Below the pieces are notes generated by a model, which was given only the letters and a program-made list of their open reading frames with translations, had not been told where the DNA came from and did not search any database. A stretch of DNA of 64,000 bases, taken from the NCBI RefSeq assembly GCF_001277345.1, contig NZ_LIUT01000006.1:194244-258243 (forward strand), in the 5' to 3' direction. A program made the translations under genes and the position numbers. This DNA comes from Paenibacillus solani. Lineage in GTDB: Bacteria; Bacillota; Bacilli; Paenibacillales; Paenibacillaceae. Shown here one piece after another: positions 1 to 7,460 of this stretch. How positions within the stretch are numbered: the stretch's first letter is position 1; the number at the start of each line of letters is the position of its first letter.

Positions 1-745
1 GCTTATCTACATAAGCGCCGTAGGTCAATAGAATACCCATTCCCAGCGAGAGTGAGAAGAAGGCATGCCCCAGCGCTACTAACGCCGCTTCCGGACTGAG
101 CTTGGAAAAGTCAGGATTCAAGAAGAAGGAGACGCCTTCGCCGGCTCCTGGCAAGGTTACCGCACGAATCATTAACACGATCAGCAGAACAATCAGACTC
201 GGAATTAACACCTTGTTGAACTTCTCGATGCCTCCCGAGATGCCTTTGGCTACCACCCATCCTGTAATCGCAATCGCGACGACTTGCCATATGACAGGCA
301 TGTACCCGTCCGTAAATGTCGTGAATTGACCGTTAAAATCGGTGTTGTTGTACAGATTTCCGCTAAACGACAGGACCGCGTAATGAAGCGTCCAGCCTGC
401 CACAATGACATAGAAAGTCAGAATGAGAAACGGTGCGATAACCTGGAGTAACCCAAGATGACCAAACACTTTGGGCCCGCCCGCTTTAACGAAGGAAGTC
501 GCTGCGCTTCCCCGTCCAGCTCGTCCAATGGCCAGTTCTGCTAGTAGTAAGGGCAAACCGATCACAATGAGACAGATGATAAAAAGTAGAAAGAAAGCTG
601 CTCCGCCATTTTCCCCCGTAATATAAGGGAATTTCCACATATTTCCGAGACCGACGGAGCTGCCGATCGCAGCCAGAATAAAACCGGCTGAGGAGAAACG
701 GTCCTGTTTCCCCGGTGAAGCTGTGTTGCTGTTCTGAGACTTCAT
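1..745 (-). CDS. Sodium-dependent NSS (SNF) family transporter, N-terminal part
   Basis: The reverse strand reads into the window edge, so only the first 248 codons are present. It begins at an ATG preceded by a GGGGGA ribosome binding site. After a short hydrophilic N-terminus comes the first membrane segment with the family signature GSSVGLGNMWKFPY, an unwound helix that binds Na+ and substrate in neurotransmitter:sodium symporters. Further hydrophobic segments follow (FFLLFIICLIVIGLPLLL, VIAPFLILTFYVIVAGW and others). The family imports amino acids or related amines with Na+. The substrate cannot be told from this part. The protein is truncated by the window, not by mutation. Confidence 0.9.
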   Translation of the reverse strand, partial: MKSQNSNTASPGKQDRFSSAGFILAAIGSSVGLGNMWKFPYITGENGGAAFFLLFIICLIVIGLPLLLAELAIGRAGRGSAATSFVKAGGPKVFGHLGLLQVIAPFLILTFYVIVAGWTLHYAVLSFSGNLYNNTDFNGQFTTFTDGYMPVIWQVVAIAITGWVVAKGISGGIEKFNKVLIPSLIVLLIVLMIRAVTLPGAGEGVSFFLNPDFSKLSPEAALVALGHAFFSLSLGMGILLTYGAYVDK

Positions 746-1077
746 AGATGTTCCCCCAGTTGCGTTTAAAGTTAAGTTCCTATATTATATTTCAAGTTCT
801 GTCAGAAAGGCATAAGTATTTTTTCCTAAGGGAGGAAGAACTGCATTATTATTATGCTGTAAATACAAGGTTTTCCATACTTACATTAACCAAGATTTGC
901 AAACCAATAAACCATAAATGCTAAGTTTAAAGAAATGAAGAGACTTTAGATAGGGCAAATCTCACAAATTCATCCTGCGGGAGATGAAATTTGGCGAGTA
1001 TTGACAAATATCTTAGATTGTTGTATCTTTATATTAAGATAAAATTCCACAACAGGAATAATGAAAAGAGGGATATC
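746..1077. other. Intergenic region between NSS transporter and DUF896 gene
   Basis: This AT-rich gap of 332 bases lies between two divergent genes. Its right part holds the sigma-A type promoter of the DUF896 gene. I see no ORF with a ribosome binding site, no riboswitch and no clear terminator in the rest. Confidence 0.6.
1001..1029 (+). promoter_or_regulatory. Sigma-A type promoter of the DUF896 gene
   Basis: TTGACA at 1001-1006 is followed after 17 bases by TATCTT at 1024-1029, about 50 bases before the ATG at 1078. The -35 box is perfect and the -10 box matches four of six consensus bases. Confidence 0.65.
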
Positions 1078-1326
1078 ATGATCAACAGCTTGACCCGAAT
1101 TAATGAATTGGCCCAGAAACAGCGGGATGGAGCCCTCACTGCTGCGGAAAAAGAAGAACAACAAGCGTTGCGCAAGGAATATCTCCGTGAGATTCGCGGA
1201 CAGGTACTGAGCACCTTTTCCGGATTAAGCATCGTCGATCCTGACGGGAACGATGTAACACCTGAGAAACTTCGTCTTGAGCAGAAGAAGCTGAGAGAAG
1301 ATGAAGCAAGGAATGCAGATATTTAG
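1078..1326 (+). CDS. DUF896 (UPF0291, YnzC-like) small cytoplasmic protein
   Basis: An 82-residue protein that starts MINSLTRINELAQKQRDG and contains the family pattern of two helices rich in E, K and R, with LRKEYLREIRGQ in the middle. That is the normal length of the YnzC/DUF896 family, which folds as a short helical hairpin; the biochemical role is not known. An ATG 13 bases behind AAAGAGGG was chosen over an upstream in-frame start at 991, which has no ribosome binding site. It has its own promoter and terminator, so it is a single-gene unit. In Bacillus subtilis ynzC belongs to the lexA-yneA region, but no SOS gene or LexA box is seen here. Confidence 0.85.
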   Translation: MINSLTRINELAQKQRDGALTAAEKEEQQALRKEYLREIRGQVLSTFSGLSIVDPDGNDVTPEKLRLEQKKLREDEARNADI

Positions 1327-1410
1327 TGACGGCAGTGGATGCCTGAAGCTAAGGATAAACGCAATCATATTAGGCAGGGTATCTCACCCTAAATATAGAT
1401 CCAAACAATT

Positions 1411-1450
1411 AACTCCCGTAAGTTCTTACGAACTTGCGGGAGTTTTTTTA
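1411..1450 (+). terminator. Rho-independent terminator after DUF896 gene
   Basis: Perfect-looking inverted repeat (AACTCCCGTAAGTTC with GAACTTGCGGGAGTT, 4-base loop) followed by a run of seven T. Confidence 0.9.
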
Positions 1451-1476
1451 TATAGCCCGTTATAATACATACAGTT

Positions 1477-1503
1477 TGTAACCTTTTGGAAGTCATGGAT
1501 ATC
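1477..1503 (+). promoter_or_regulatory. Possible ECF-type autoregulated promoter
   Basis: TGTAACCTTTT at 1477-1487 resembles the -35 element of extracytoplasmic-function promoters (TGAAACYTTTT). TATC lies 17 bases behind the AAC core, where CGTC would be expected, so the -10 match is weak. It stands just before an ECF sigma gene, which are often self-regulated. The other DUF4179-linked sigma gene has a similar TGAACCCTTTT upstream. Confidence 0.3.
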
Positions 1504-1556
1504 TAATTAGTGAGATTGATTTTATAAGAAAGCGCGGCGTGAAGGGAGGTTATTCT

Positions 1557-2096
1557 TTGGCACCGGAGACAGAGCAAGAATTAGAGGTTAAGCTCGCCAA
1601 GAAAGGAAACCATGAAGCATTCATCAATTTGATCAGGCCATTGGAATTGCAAATGTACAACATAGCGAAGGCCATCCTAAGACATGATGAGGATTGCGCA
1701 GATGCCTTGCAGGAAGCCATATTACAAGCATATAAATCACTTCCGAGCTTAAGAGAGGCATCGTTCTTCAAAACATGGCTGTTTCGCATCCTGATTAATG
1801 AATGCAACAGGATCCTCCGCAAAAAGAGCAACGTGGTCCCGTTACATAATCAGGAGGAAGCCAGGCACGTTACACCGAGCATCGATGTCCATATCGATTT
1901 ACGGGAAGCGGTGTATAGATTGGAGGAAGTGTCCCGTACCATTGTGATTTTGCATTATTTTCGAGACTTGCCATTGCGGCAGATTGCGGAAATGCTTGAT
2001 TTGAACGAAGGTGCCGTAAAGACGCGTCTTCACCGGGCCAGGGTCACGCTGTCGGAATGGCTGGCCAATCACAGGGAAAGGAAGGTTAACCTATGA
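1557..2096 (+). CDS. ECF RNA polymerase sigma factor paired with a DUF4179 protein
   Basis: A 179-residue sigma-70 family factor with only regions 2 and 4. Region 2 is seen in EDCADALQEAILQAYKSLP and the following TWLFRILINECNRILRKK; region 4 is the helix-turn-helix RQIAEMLDLNEGAVKTRLH. It would recruit RNA polymerase to an envelope-stress regulon. The TTG start at 1557 was chosen because AAGGGAGG lies seven bases upstream, whereas the alternative GTG at 1539 overlaps that site. Its stop overlaps the start of the next gene by four bases (ATGA), so the two are translationally coupled, the usual arrangement for an ECF factor and its membrane regulator. The target genes are not visible. Confidence 0.88.
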   Translation: MAPETEQELEVKLAKKGNHEAFINLIRPLELQMYNIAKAILRHDEDCADALQEAILQAYKSLPSLREASFFKTWLFRILINECNRILRKKSNVVPLHNQEEARHVTPSIDVHIDLREAVYRLEEVSRTIVILHYFRDLPLRQIAEMLDLNEGAVKTRLHRARVTLSEWLANHRERKVNL

Positions 2097-3169
2097 AACA
2101 TGACCTTAATTATGAACTTGAACAGGCCAAGGACGAAGTGGAGGAAGCGAAGCAATTGCCGAATACGATTCGAACGCGATTAGATCTTACGTATGAGTTT
2201 CTGGAGAACACGCCTCCCGTTCGGAAGAAGCTGCGTTTACCTGCTGCATTGATCGCGGTCGTGGCCTCGGTCTTGCTGATTATCGGTTCAGGTTACATTT
2301 CCCCCGTCATGGCGGAGGCTTTAAAAAATATACCGTTTATAGGAAGCATCTTCTTAAATAGCGGGGATGAGGGCCTCAAAACAGCCAGCCGACAGGGTAT
2401 GACCATGGACATTGATCAGAGCGTGACGCTGAATAAAACAACGCTGAGCATCTCCGAGTTAATGTATGACGGAAGCCGTTTATCCATGGTGTTGTCCCTG
2501 GAAACGAAGGATGGCAAGAGTAAAGCCTTTCGAAGCTGGTGGGACCAGATGGGCAAGAACAATGAGGTGAATACCATTCGTTTCTATGCGGACGGCGAAG
2601 AGCTGAATTTTGGTTATGGAATGTCCAGAGCCATGGGAGAAGAGAAGAATTCGGTTATCTTGACCTTCTCTCCGCAAGGCTTGCCAGATGCATTCGATTT
2701 AGGTGTTGTTGTGTGGCATATAGAGGAGCAGGAGCCGTTCACCTTCAACATTCCGGTCAAGATCAGTGCCGCAGATCGTGTGAGTTTAAAGTCTGAAGAA
2801 TCTAAAATCCATGATAATATCCATATGAACATTGACAGCTTAACCATCACTCCGGCTACCATGCAAATAATCGTAAGCATCTCAGGTAAAGCAGGACAGG
2901 ACCTTAAAGAGTTCGAGCAATCCGTTCCTGATAAATATAAAATAACCGGGTTTCTTAACATCGATTACGAGGTGGTGAATGAAAAAGGAGACTTGGCTCA
3001 ATCACTCGGTGGAAGCGGCTACGGATCGGATGGCGTGCTTAGAAATACCTACATGTACGAACCTTTCCCAACCAAGCCGAAGTCGATTACCATTAAACCT
3101 TATGTGCAGAATTCTGGAGATAAAATGTATATACCGGAACTAGAATTCCATATAACTGTAGAAGAATAA
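2093..3169 (+). CDS. DUF4179 membrane protein, probable anti-sigma factor
   Basis: A 358-residue protein with a charged cytoplasmic N-terminus of about 47 residues, one membrane segment (about 48-69, LRLPAALIAVVASVLLIIGSGY) and a large extracellular part. The segment after the membrane helix, ending in NIPFIGSIF, is typical of the DUF4179 family, and the C-terminal half resembles DUF5643. Such proteins sit directly behind ECF sigma genes in Bacillota and are thought to hold the sigma factor at the membrane until a signal is sensed outside. Coupling to the sigma gene by a four-base overlap supports this. No experimental function is known for this subgroup. Confidence 0.8.
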   Translation: MKHDLNYELEQAKDEVEEAKQLPNTIRTRLDLTYEFLENTPPVRKKLRLPAALIAVVASVLLIIGSGYISPVMAEALKNIPFIGSIFLNSGDEGLKTASRQGMTMDIDQSVTLNKTTLSISELMYDGSRLSMVLSLETKDGKSKAFRSWWDQMGKNNEVNTIRFYADGEELNFGYGMSRAMGEEKNSVILTFSPQGLPDAFDLGVVVWHIEEQEPFTFNIPVKISAADRVSLKSEESKIHDNIHMNIDSLTITPATMQIIVSISGKAGQDLKEFEQSVPDKYKITGFLNIDYEVVNEKGDLAQSLGGSGYGSDGVLRNTYMYEPFPTKPKSITIKPYVQNSGDKMYIPELEFHITVEE

Positions 3170-3193
3170 GCAGGTCATAGGTAAATATGCATG

Positions 3194-3249
3194 AAAAAAA
3201 GAGCGAGTTGTGATGGTGGCCGCATGGCTGACCAATCCTGCTCGCTCTT
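3194..3249 (-). terminator. Terminator of the GT2 operon
   Basis: AAGAGCGAG and CTCGCTCTT form the outer stem with an inner GGTGGCC/GGCTGACC stem. On the minus strand the hairpin is followed by seven T. It lies between convergent genes and may also stop plus-strand transcription less well. Confidence 0.8.
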
Positions 3250-3280
3250 AATCGCTATTCAATCAAAATGCACAGCTCTT

Positions 3281-4576
3281 CTATCCAAACCGCTCCGTCT
3301 TATACCATTTGGATTCCCTGCCTGTAATCTTGTCCATAATCATGGAGTAGAAGGCCTTAACGGATATGACAAGGAACAGCTGGGCGTAGGTGAAGTAGGA
3401 TACGCAGGATAGAATAAAATTGCGGGTGTTGCTCTGGCCAATATCGGTCGCAAGCGCCAGATTAATCTGCAGCACGTAAATGTAATACATGAGTGCCCAA
3501 GCAATAATAAGATACACATACACATCGCCTTGAAATTGAAAAGGGGAGACGACTGCCGGATTAAACAGCGCGATGATTTGATATACAATATTGGCGATAA
3601 AGATAATATCTGAAATAATGATAGCAATCATGAACCAGAAATAACTGGCCGCGTAATACAGCACATGCAGCTTGATCCGCCAGCTTGAATGGTCAAACAG
3701 ATGGTGAATATTATCGGTAACGACGCTGTAGTTTCCTTTGGCCCAACGCTCTCGCTGCTTCATATATACCTTCAAGTCCTCGGGCTCCTGCTGATATGCC
3801 TCGGCTTGCGGTGCCAGGGCAATAAGCTGTCCCCGCGTCAGAATTTCGAATGAAATCGCGGTATCCTCCGTGATCGCCTGCTCGTCCCAGCCTCCGATAT
3901 CCCGAATGAGTGCGGTTTTCACGATGAAATTCGTGCCCGGTATGGTGCCCAGCTTAAATAGCTGCCACAAACCGGTATGGTGCACACGCTGGATGGTCAC
4001 CAGCTCCAGATTGATACATTGGGAGAGGAAGTTTCGCCCACGGTTACGGGCTTTGTTGCGTCCGAAGACCGCTCCGTAGCGCTCAGGCTCCTCCATGGCT
4101 TTCTGGGTCAAAAACAGCAGTGCATTCTTCTCCGGGGCGGCATCAGCATCGTAGACACAGATCCATTCCCCCGTTGCCTGCTTGAGCGCGTCATTCAGCG
4201 CGCCCGACTTACCGCCAGTTCCCGTTCGCTCCAGAATAAGAAAATCGCGGCCCTGGTAACGTTCATTGGCTTTTAGTGCTCGCAGACGCTCGGCGGTACG
4301 ATCCTTGCAATTGTCAGCGATGACAATCACCTGCATTTTGTGATGCGGGTAGTTCATCTGCAGAATGTGCTCGACCGTTGCCTGAATAACCAATTCCTCG
4401 TTATGAGCAGGAACCATGACCGTTACGGTGGGGAAATCCTCCAGATTGCTGGGATTCACCAGCTTCTGACGGTTTTGTTTATGAATGAACAGAATGGCGC
4501 CTGCCATAATAATGATCGATTCCAGGACGGCAATCCATATACTGACGATGGAGACAACCAACAGAAAGTCAGTCAC
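3281..4576 (-). CDS. ydaM: Family 2 glycosyltransferase, processive membrane type (YdaM/PgaC-like)
   Basis: A 431-residue integral membrane polysaccharide synthase. An N-terminal membrane helix (about 5-30) is followed by a GT-A domain with PAHNE (56-60), the DXD-type DADAAP (143-148), TED (236-238) and the QRERW motif (274-278) that marks processive synthases such as PgaC, IcaA and BcsA. Several membrane helices follow. The GTG start at 4576 was chosen because GGGGGAG lies six bases upstream and because it overlaps the stop of the small gene before it. With the degenerate GGDEF protein upstream it resembles the Bacillus subtilis ydaJKLMN exopolysaccharide unit, in which YdaK binds c-di-GMP and switches on the synthase. 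The polymer made is unknown. Confidence 0.85.
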   Translation of the reverse strand: MTDFLLVVSIVSIWIAVLESIIIMAGAILFIHKQNRQKLVNPSNLEDFPTVTVMVPAHNEELVIQATVEHILQMNYPHHKMQVIVIADNCKDRTAERLRALKANERYQGRDFLILERTGTGGKSGALNDALKQATGEWICVYDADAAPEKNALLFLTQKAMEEPERYGAVFGRNKARNRGRNFLSQCINLELVTIQRVHHTGLWQLFKLGTIPGTNFIVKTALIRDIGGWDEQAITEDTAISFEILTRGQLIALAPQAEAYQQEPEDLKVYMKQRERWAKGNYSVVTDNIHHLFDHSSWRIKLHVLYYAASYFWFMIAIIISDIIFIANIVYQIIALFNPAVVSPFQFQGDVYVYLIIAWALMYYIYVLQINLALATDIGQSNTRNFILSCVSYFTYAQLFLVISVKAFYSMIMDKITGRESKWYKTERFG

Positions 4577-4712
4577 TGAATCTCCCCCGATCATATTTTT
4601 GTTTGACTTTCGCACGGAAGCTTAGGGTGGAAGCCGTCAGAATAATAATAACGATGAAGAAAACGATACTAACCCCGATGCATAAAGGGATAAACCAAGT
4701 GGTGTACGACAT
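4569..4712 (-). CDS. Small single-span membrane protein between YdaK-like and GT2 genes
   Basis: A 47-codon ORF starting MSYTTWFIPLCIG. One hydrophobic helix (about residues 6-28, with the run VSIVFFIVIIILTAS) is followed by a basic tail (RAKVKQKYDRGR). AAGGGGG stands ten bases before the ATG, and its stop overlaps the GTG start of the glycosyltransferase, which indicates translational coupling. I do not recognise a family. Its place suggests an accessory subunit of the synthase, comparable in position, not in sequence, to small subunits such as IcaD or PgaD. Length, membrane helix and coupling are seen; the role is inference. Confidence 0.7.
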   Translation of the reverse strand: MSYTTWFIPLCIGVSIVFFIVIIILTASTLSFRAKVKQKYDRGRFSD

Positions 4713-4752
4713 AGGATAGCAGCCCCCTTGTGTAATCATGATGTTTCATGGG

Positions 4753-5628
4753 TTAAATATACTCCCCGATCAGGTCGGTTTCGGTATTCCGTTCTAATGC
4801 CGAGATAACATCATCGATATTTTCGTATCGGCTGAATTGTTCCTTTTGGAACACAAGACCGCCGGCGCGGACGACAAGCTTGAGGGACATGCCCCTTTTA
4901 TCGCGGAAGGGGACATTCATCATGGCGACTTTGATGCGATCCATCAGGCTTTTGAGATATTCCGGCTTGGTGAGTGGGCATAGAATGATGAAGCGTCCTT
5001 CTCCAATAGAAAATTTATAATCTTCATAACGAATCTGCTTCTGAATCGTGTTAGACAATTCCATAATTAGCTTGGCAAAACGGTGGGAGCCGACAGATTC
5101 TCTGGTCAGTGGAAGAAAATCGAGCTTAAACATCATGATGCAGAAGCTGTACTGATCGGAATAACGATTGGCCAGATTGGCTTGTTTGGTCAGCGTATCT
5201 TCGAATGCGTCTTTGCTGCCTAGCGAGGTATCGATGTCGATATCCGGGTTGGTTTTCCTTAATTGCTCAAGACGACGAATGAATCTTCGACTTCGCACGA
5301 GTGCCAGCTTAATGAAGATGGAAACGGCGGTATTGGCGGGCAGCAGCAGAATCCAGGACAGCGTGAGCGCGTTGATCGGAGCCAGCGTGGATAACCATAC
5401 GAAATAAGTGACCAGGTACACAAAAATGGCAACCGTCGAAACGCCTACCGGAAGAAAAAAGCCGATCAATAACGCGGCCAGCGTACCAACGCTGAACAAC
5501 AATTCCGTGAAGCTAAAATGTTGGTTTACATAGATGTTCCAAAATATAAACAGCTGCTGGAACATGGCGAGAGCAATCAGCAGAAAATAACCGAGTTCGA
5601 CGCGACGTAAAGGGGTGGGTTTTTTCAT
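4753..5628 (-). CDS. ydaK: Membrane protein with degenerate GGDEF domain, probable c-di-GMP receptor (YdaK-like)
   Basis: A 291-residue protein with four hydrophobic segments in residues 12-110 and a C-terminal GGDEF-like domain. The active-site GGDEF is replaced by GEGRF (209-213), so diguanylate cyclase activity is unlikely. Five residues before it lies RYED (200-203), exactly the spacing of the allosteric RxxD I-site that binds c-di-GMP. This combination is known for Bacillus subtilis YdaK, which binds c-di-GMP and activates exopolysaccharide synthesis. The ATG at 5628 has AGGGA six bases upstream; an upstream ATG at 5679 has none. It is the first gene of the unit, 40 bases ahead of the small membrane protein gene. 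Confidence 0.85.
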   Translation of the reverse strand: MKKPTPLRRVELGYFLLIALAMFQQLFIFWNIYVNQHFSFTELLFSVGTLAALLIGFFLPVGVSTVAIFVYLVTYFVWLSTLAPINALTLSWILLLPANTAVSIFIKLALVRSRRFIRRLEQLRKTNPDIDIDTSLGSKDAFEDTLTKQANLANRYSDQYSFCIMMFKLDFLPLTRESVGSHRFAKLIMELSNTIQKQIRYEDYKFSIGEGRFIILCPLTKPEYLKSLMDRIKVAMMNVPFRDKRGMSLKLVVRAGGLVFQKEQFSRYENIDDVISALERNTETDLIGEYI

Positions 5629-5845
5629 GTTTTCCCTACTTTCTAAGCTCGTAAACCTATTATGCTGTAGTGAGGACATTCCATATGTTATTTAAAAATT
5701 ACCCAATTGTCGATAGATTTATCGAACGTTGTCAAATTTTGTCTAGTGAATAACAAATTTTATGTTCTTTAACCCTGGTATTTCCCTTTTAAGGGGGTTT
5801 TGGGGAACGGAGATATGGTAGATAGTAGAGATTAACAACTTTAGA

Positions 5846-5872
5846 TGTCACAGTAGATATTGTTCGTTTGTC
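5846..5872 (+). promoter_or_regulatory. ECF41-type promoter of the sigma gene
   Basis: TGTCACA at 5846-5852, 16 bases, then TGTC at 5869-5872. ECF41 factors are reported to use TGTCACA with a CGTC-like -10 element. The identical arrangement stands in front of the neighbouring AhpD-like gene at 7286-7312, which strongly supports both. Confidence 0.75.
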
Positions 5873-5927
5873 TTATAAGTGGCGCAGCTTTCATGCCGAA
5901 AATATACAGAGCAAGAAGGTGTATCTG

Positions 5928-6827
5928 ATGCGATTGGATCAAATGTATAGCAAATATAAGCCGATGATGTTCGGGCTGGCCTACCGGATGCTGGGAATTG
6001 CAGCGGATGCGGAGGACATTGTGCAGGATGTATTTTCTCAATACTTGCAGAAGGATCGGGGAGAAGTTTTGAACGAGAAAGCATATTTGGTCAAAATGAC
6101 AACGAACCGCTGCATCAACCTGTTGAAATCGTCCAGACGTCAGCGCGAAACATACACCGGTCCCTGGCTCCCGGAGCCATTGCCGGATGTTGAAATGTTG
6201 TCGCGGTCCGATCCTGCGGAACGCCGCGAAACGATTGGTTATGCCTATCTGGTGCTGCTTCAACGGCTAACGCCGCTGGAGCGCGCTATTTATATCGCCA
6301 AGGATACGCTTGGTCTTGAATATCAGGCCATAGCAGAGATGCTTGGTAAGACAGAGATCAGCTGCCGCAAGACTTTCAGCCGTGCTAAGCAGAAAATGGG
6401 CCATCATTCGGAGAGGCCAGTGGGGGAAGGGACCCGGACGGAACAGCAGGAACGCTTTGTTGAAGCTTTCCTGCGGGCGTCCGATATGGGTAATTTCAAG
6501 CCGCTGCTGTCTTTCTTGAAGGAAGAGGTTACGCTGCTATCGGATGGCGGCGGCAAAGTGAGAGCGGCCATCAACCCGATCCTGGGCGTAGAGCGGGTAC
6601 GTGCTTTCTTTGAAGGATTGTCTGCTAAAGGCTCGTTTCGAGAAGGCTTTGAACCTGTATCCGTAAACGGAGAGCCCGGTTTATTACTGAAGCGGGACGG
6701 CAGGGTTTCGAAAGTGCTGACGGTGGAGTGGGAACCTGACTTATCCCGTATCCGACATATTTATCTTGTAGTGAATCCGGATAAATTGCAGATGTTTAAT
6801 CGAAACAGCCAGGGAACATCCCTGTAG
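5928..6827 (+). CDS. ECF41-family sigma factor with C-terminal SnoaL-like domain (SigJ-type)
   Basis: A 299-residue sigma factor. Region 2 (DAEDIVQDVFSQYL) and region 4 (YQAIAEMLGKTEISCRKTF) are joined by a linker carrying WLPEPL (80-85). A C-terminal SnoaL-like extension carries DGGGK (206-210) and NPDKL (283-287). These three motifs define the ECF41 group, in which the extension replaces a separate anti-sigma factor and tunes activity. The ATG at 5928 follows AGAAGGTG; an upstream in-frame start at 5868 falls inside the promoter. The gene ends 32 bases inside the convergent AhpD-like gene, the kind of gene ECF41 factors are typically found beside. Confidence 0.9.
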   Translation: MRLDQMYSKYKPMMFGLAYRMLGIAADAEDIVQDVFSQYLQKDRGEVLNEKAYLVKMTTNRCINLLKSSRRQRETYTGPWLPEPLPDVEMLSRSDPAERRETIGYAYLVLLQRLTPLERAIYIAKDTLGLEYQAIAEMLGKTEISCRKTFSRAKQKMGHHSERPVGEGTRTEQQERFVEAFLRASDMGNFKPLLSFLKEEVTLLSDGGGKVRAAINPILGVERVRAFFEGLSAKGSFREGFEPVSVNGEPGLLLKRDGRVSKVLTVEWEPDLSRIRHIYLVVNPDKLQMFNRNSQGTSL

Positions 6828-7242
6828 CGACGGCGATCCGGTTCCAGGCATTGATCGTCGTGATGGCCAAGATCAGATCGACGAATTGCTTCTCGTCAAA
6901 ATGCTTGCGCACACGTTCGTATACCTCTGCAGGAACGCCGGCTTCGGACAACTTGGTCACATGCTCTGTCAGTTCGATAACGGCCCTTTCCTCGTCCGAA
7001 TAGATCGGGACTTCCCGCCACATTGGCAGCAGGAGGAGGCGGTCCACACTCTCGCCGATGGAGAGCAAGTCCTTGGAATGCATATCTGCGCAGAAGGAGC
7101 AGCCGTTAATCTGTGATGCCCTGAGCTTAATGATCTCGTATAGCTTGTGGTCGAGTCCGCTTTTCTGGGCCGCTTGCTCTAAGGCAAGTAGCGTTTTGAA
7201 GGCATCGGGATTGGCCGACCGGTAATTCATTCGAAGTTTCAT
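6796..7242 (-). CDS. AhpD-like carboxymuconolactone decarboxylase family protein
   Basis: A 148-residue protein of the CMD/AhpD family. The redox motif CSFCADMH supplies C48, C51 and H55, the residues used for peroxidase-type thiol chemistry in AhpD. The rest (LRASQINGC, and the helix LAITTINAWNRIAVATG) fits the family's helical fold. It probably reduces peroxides or a related electrophile, but no substrate is known. The second ATG (7242) lies eight bases behind AAAGGGG and is preferred to the ATG at 7248, which is too close. It overlaps the convergent ECF41 sigma gene by 32 bases and has the same TGTCACA-N16-TGTC promoter, so it is very likely the direct target of that sigma factor. Confidence 0.9.
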   Translation of the reverse strand: MKLRMNYRSANPDAFKTLLALEQAAQKSGLDHKLYEIIKLRASQINGCSFCADMHSKDLLSIGESVDRLLLLPMWREVPIYSDEERAVIELTEHVTKLSEAGVPAEVYERVRKHFDEKQFVDLILAITTINAWNRIAVATGMFPGCFD

Positions 7243-7285
7243 GTTCATTGCCCCTTTACGGTGAGTTTTTGAAGTTCACCCATAT

Positions 7286-7312
7286 GACAGTCTGCCATAC
7301 AGAATTGTGACA
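7286..7312 (-). promoter_or_regulatory. ECF41-type promoter of the AhpD-like gene
   Basis: On the minus strand TGTCACA (7312-7306), 16 bases, then TGTC (7289-7286), 44 bases before the ATG. It has the same boxes and spacing as the promoter of the ECF41 sigma gene at 5846-5872. Confidence 0.78.
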
Positions 7313-7363
7313 TGTTTCAGAGAAAAAAAGAAAGAAACCCTTAAAAGGAGGGGGAGGAAAGGC

Positions 7364-7399
7364 TAAAAAAAGAAACGGCGCTTCTTGGTAGAAGCGCCG
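7364..7399 (-). terminator. Terminator of the second sigma/DUF4179 operon
   Basis: CGGCGCTTCT and AGAAGCGCCG form a 10-bp perfect stem with a 4-base loop, followed on the minus strand by TTTCTTTTTTT. Confidence 0.9.
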
Positions 7400-7460
7400 C
7401 TCCGGGTTACCGTTCATGTCCATCGTGAGGGTTTCTTTGTCGTTTATTACGCGTTATATG

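Noticed and set aside
1001..1077. LexA/SOS box before the DUF896 gene
   Set aside because: No CGAAC-N4-GTTCG-type sequence, although the Bacillus subtilis relative lies near lexA.
5629..5845. c-di-GMP riboswitch before the YdaK-like gene
   Set aside because: No GEMM-type conserved segments are visible.
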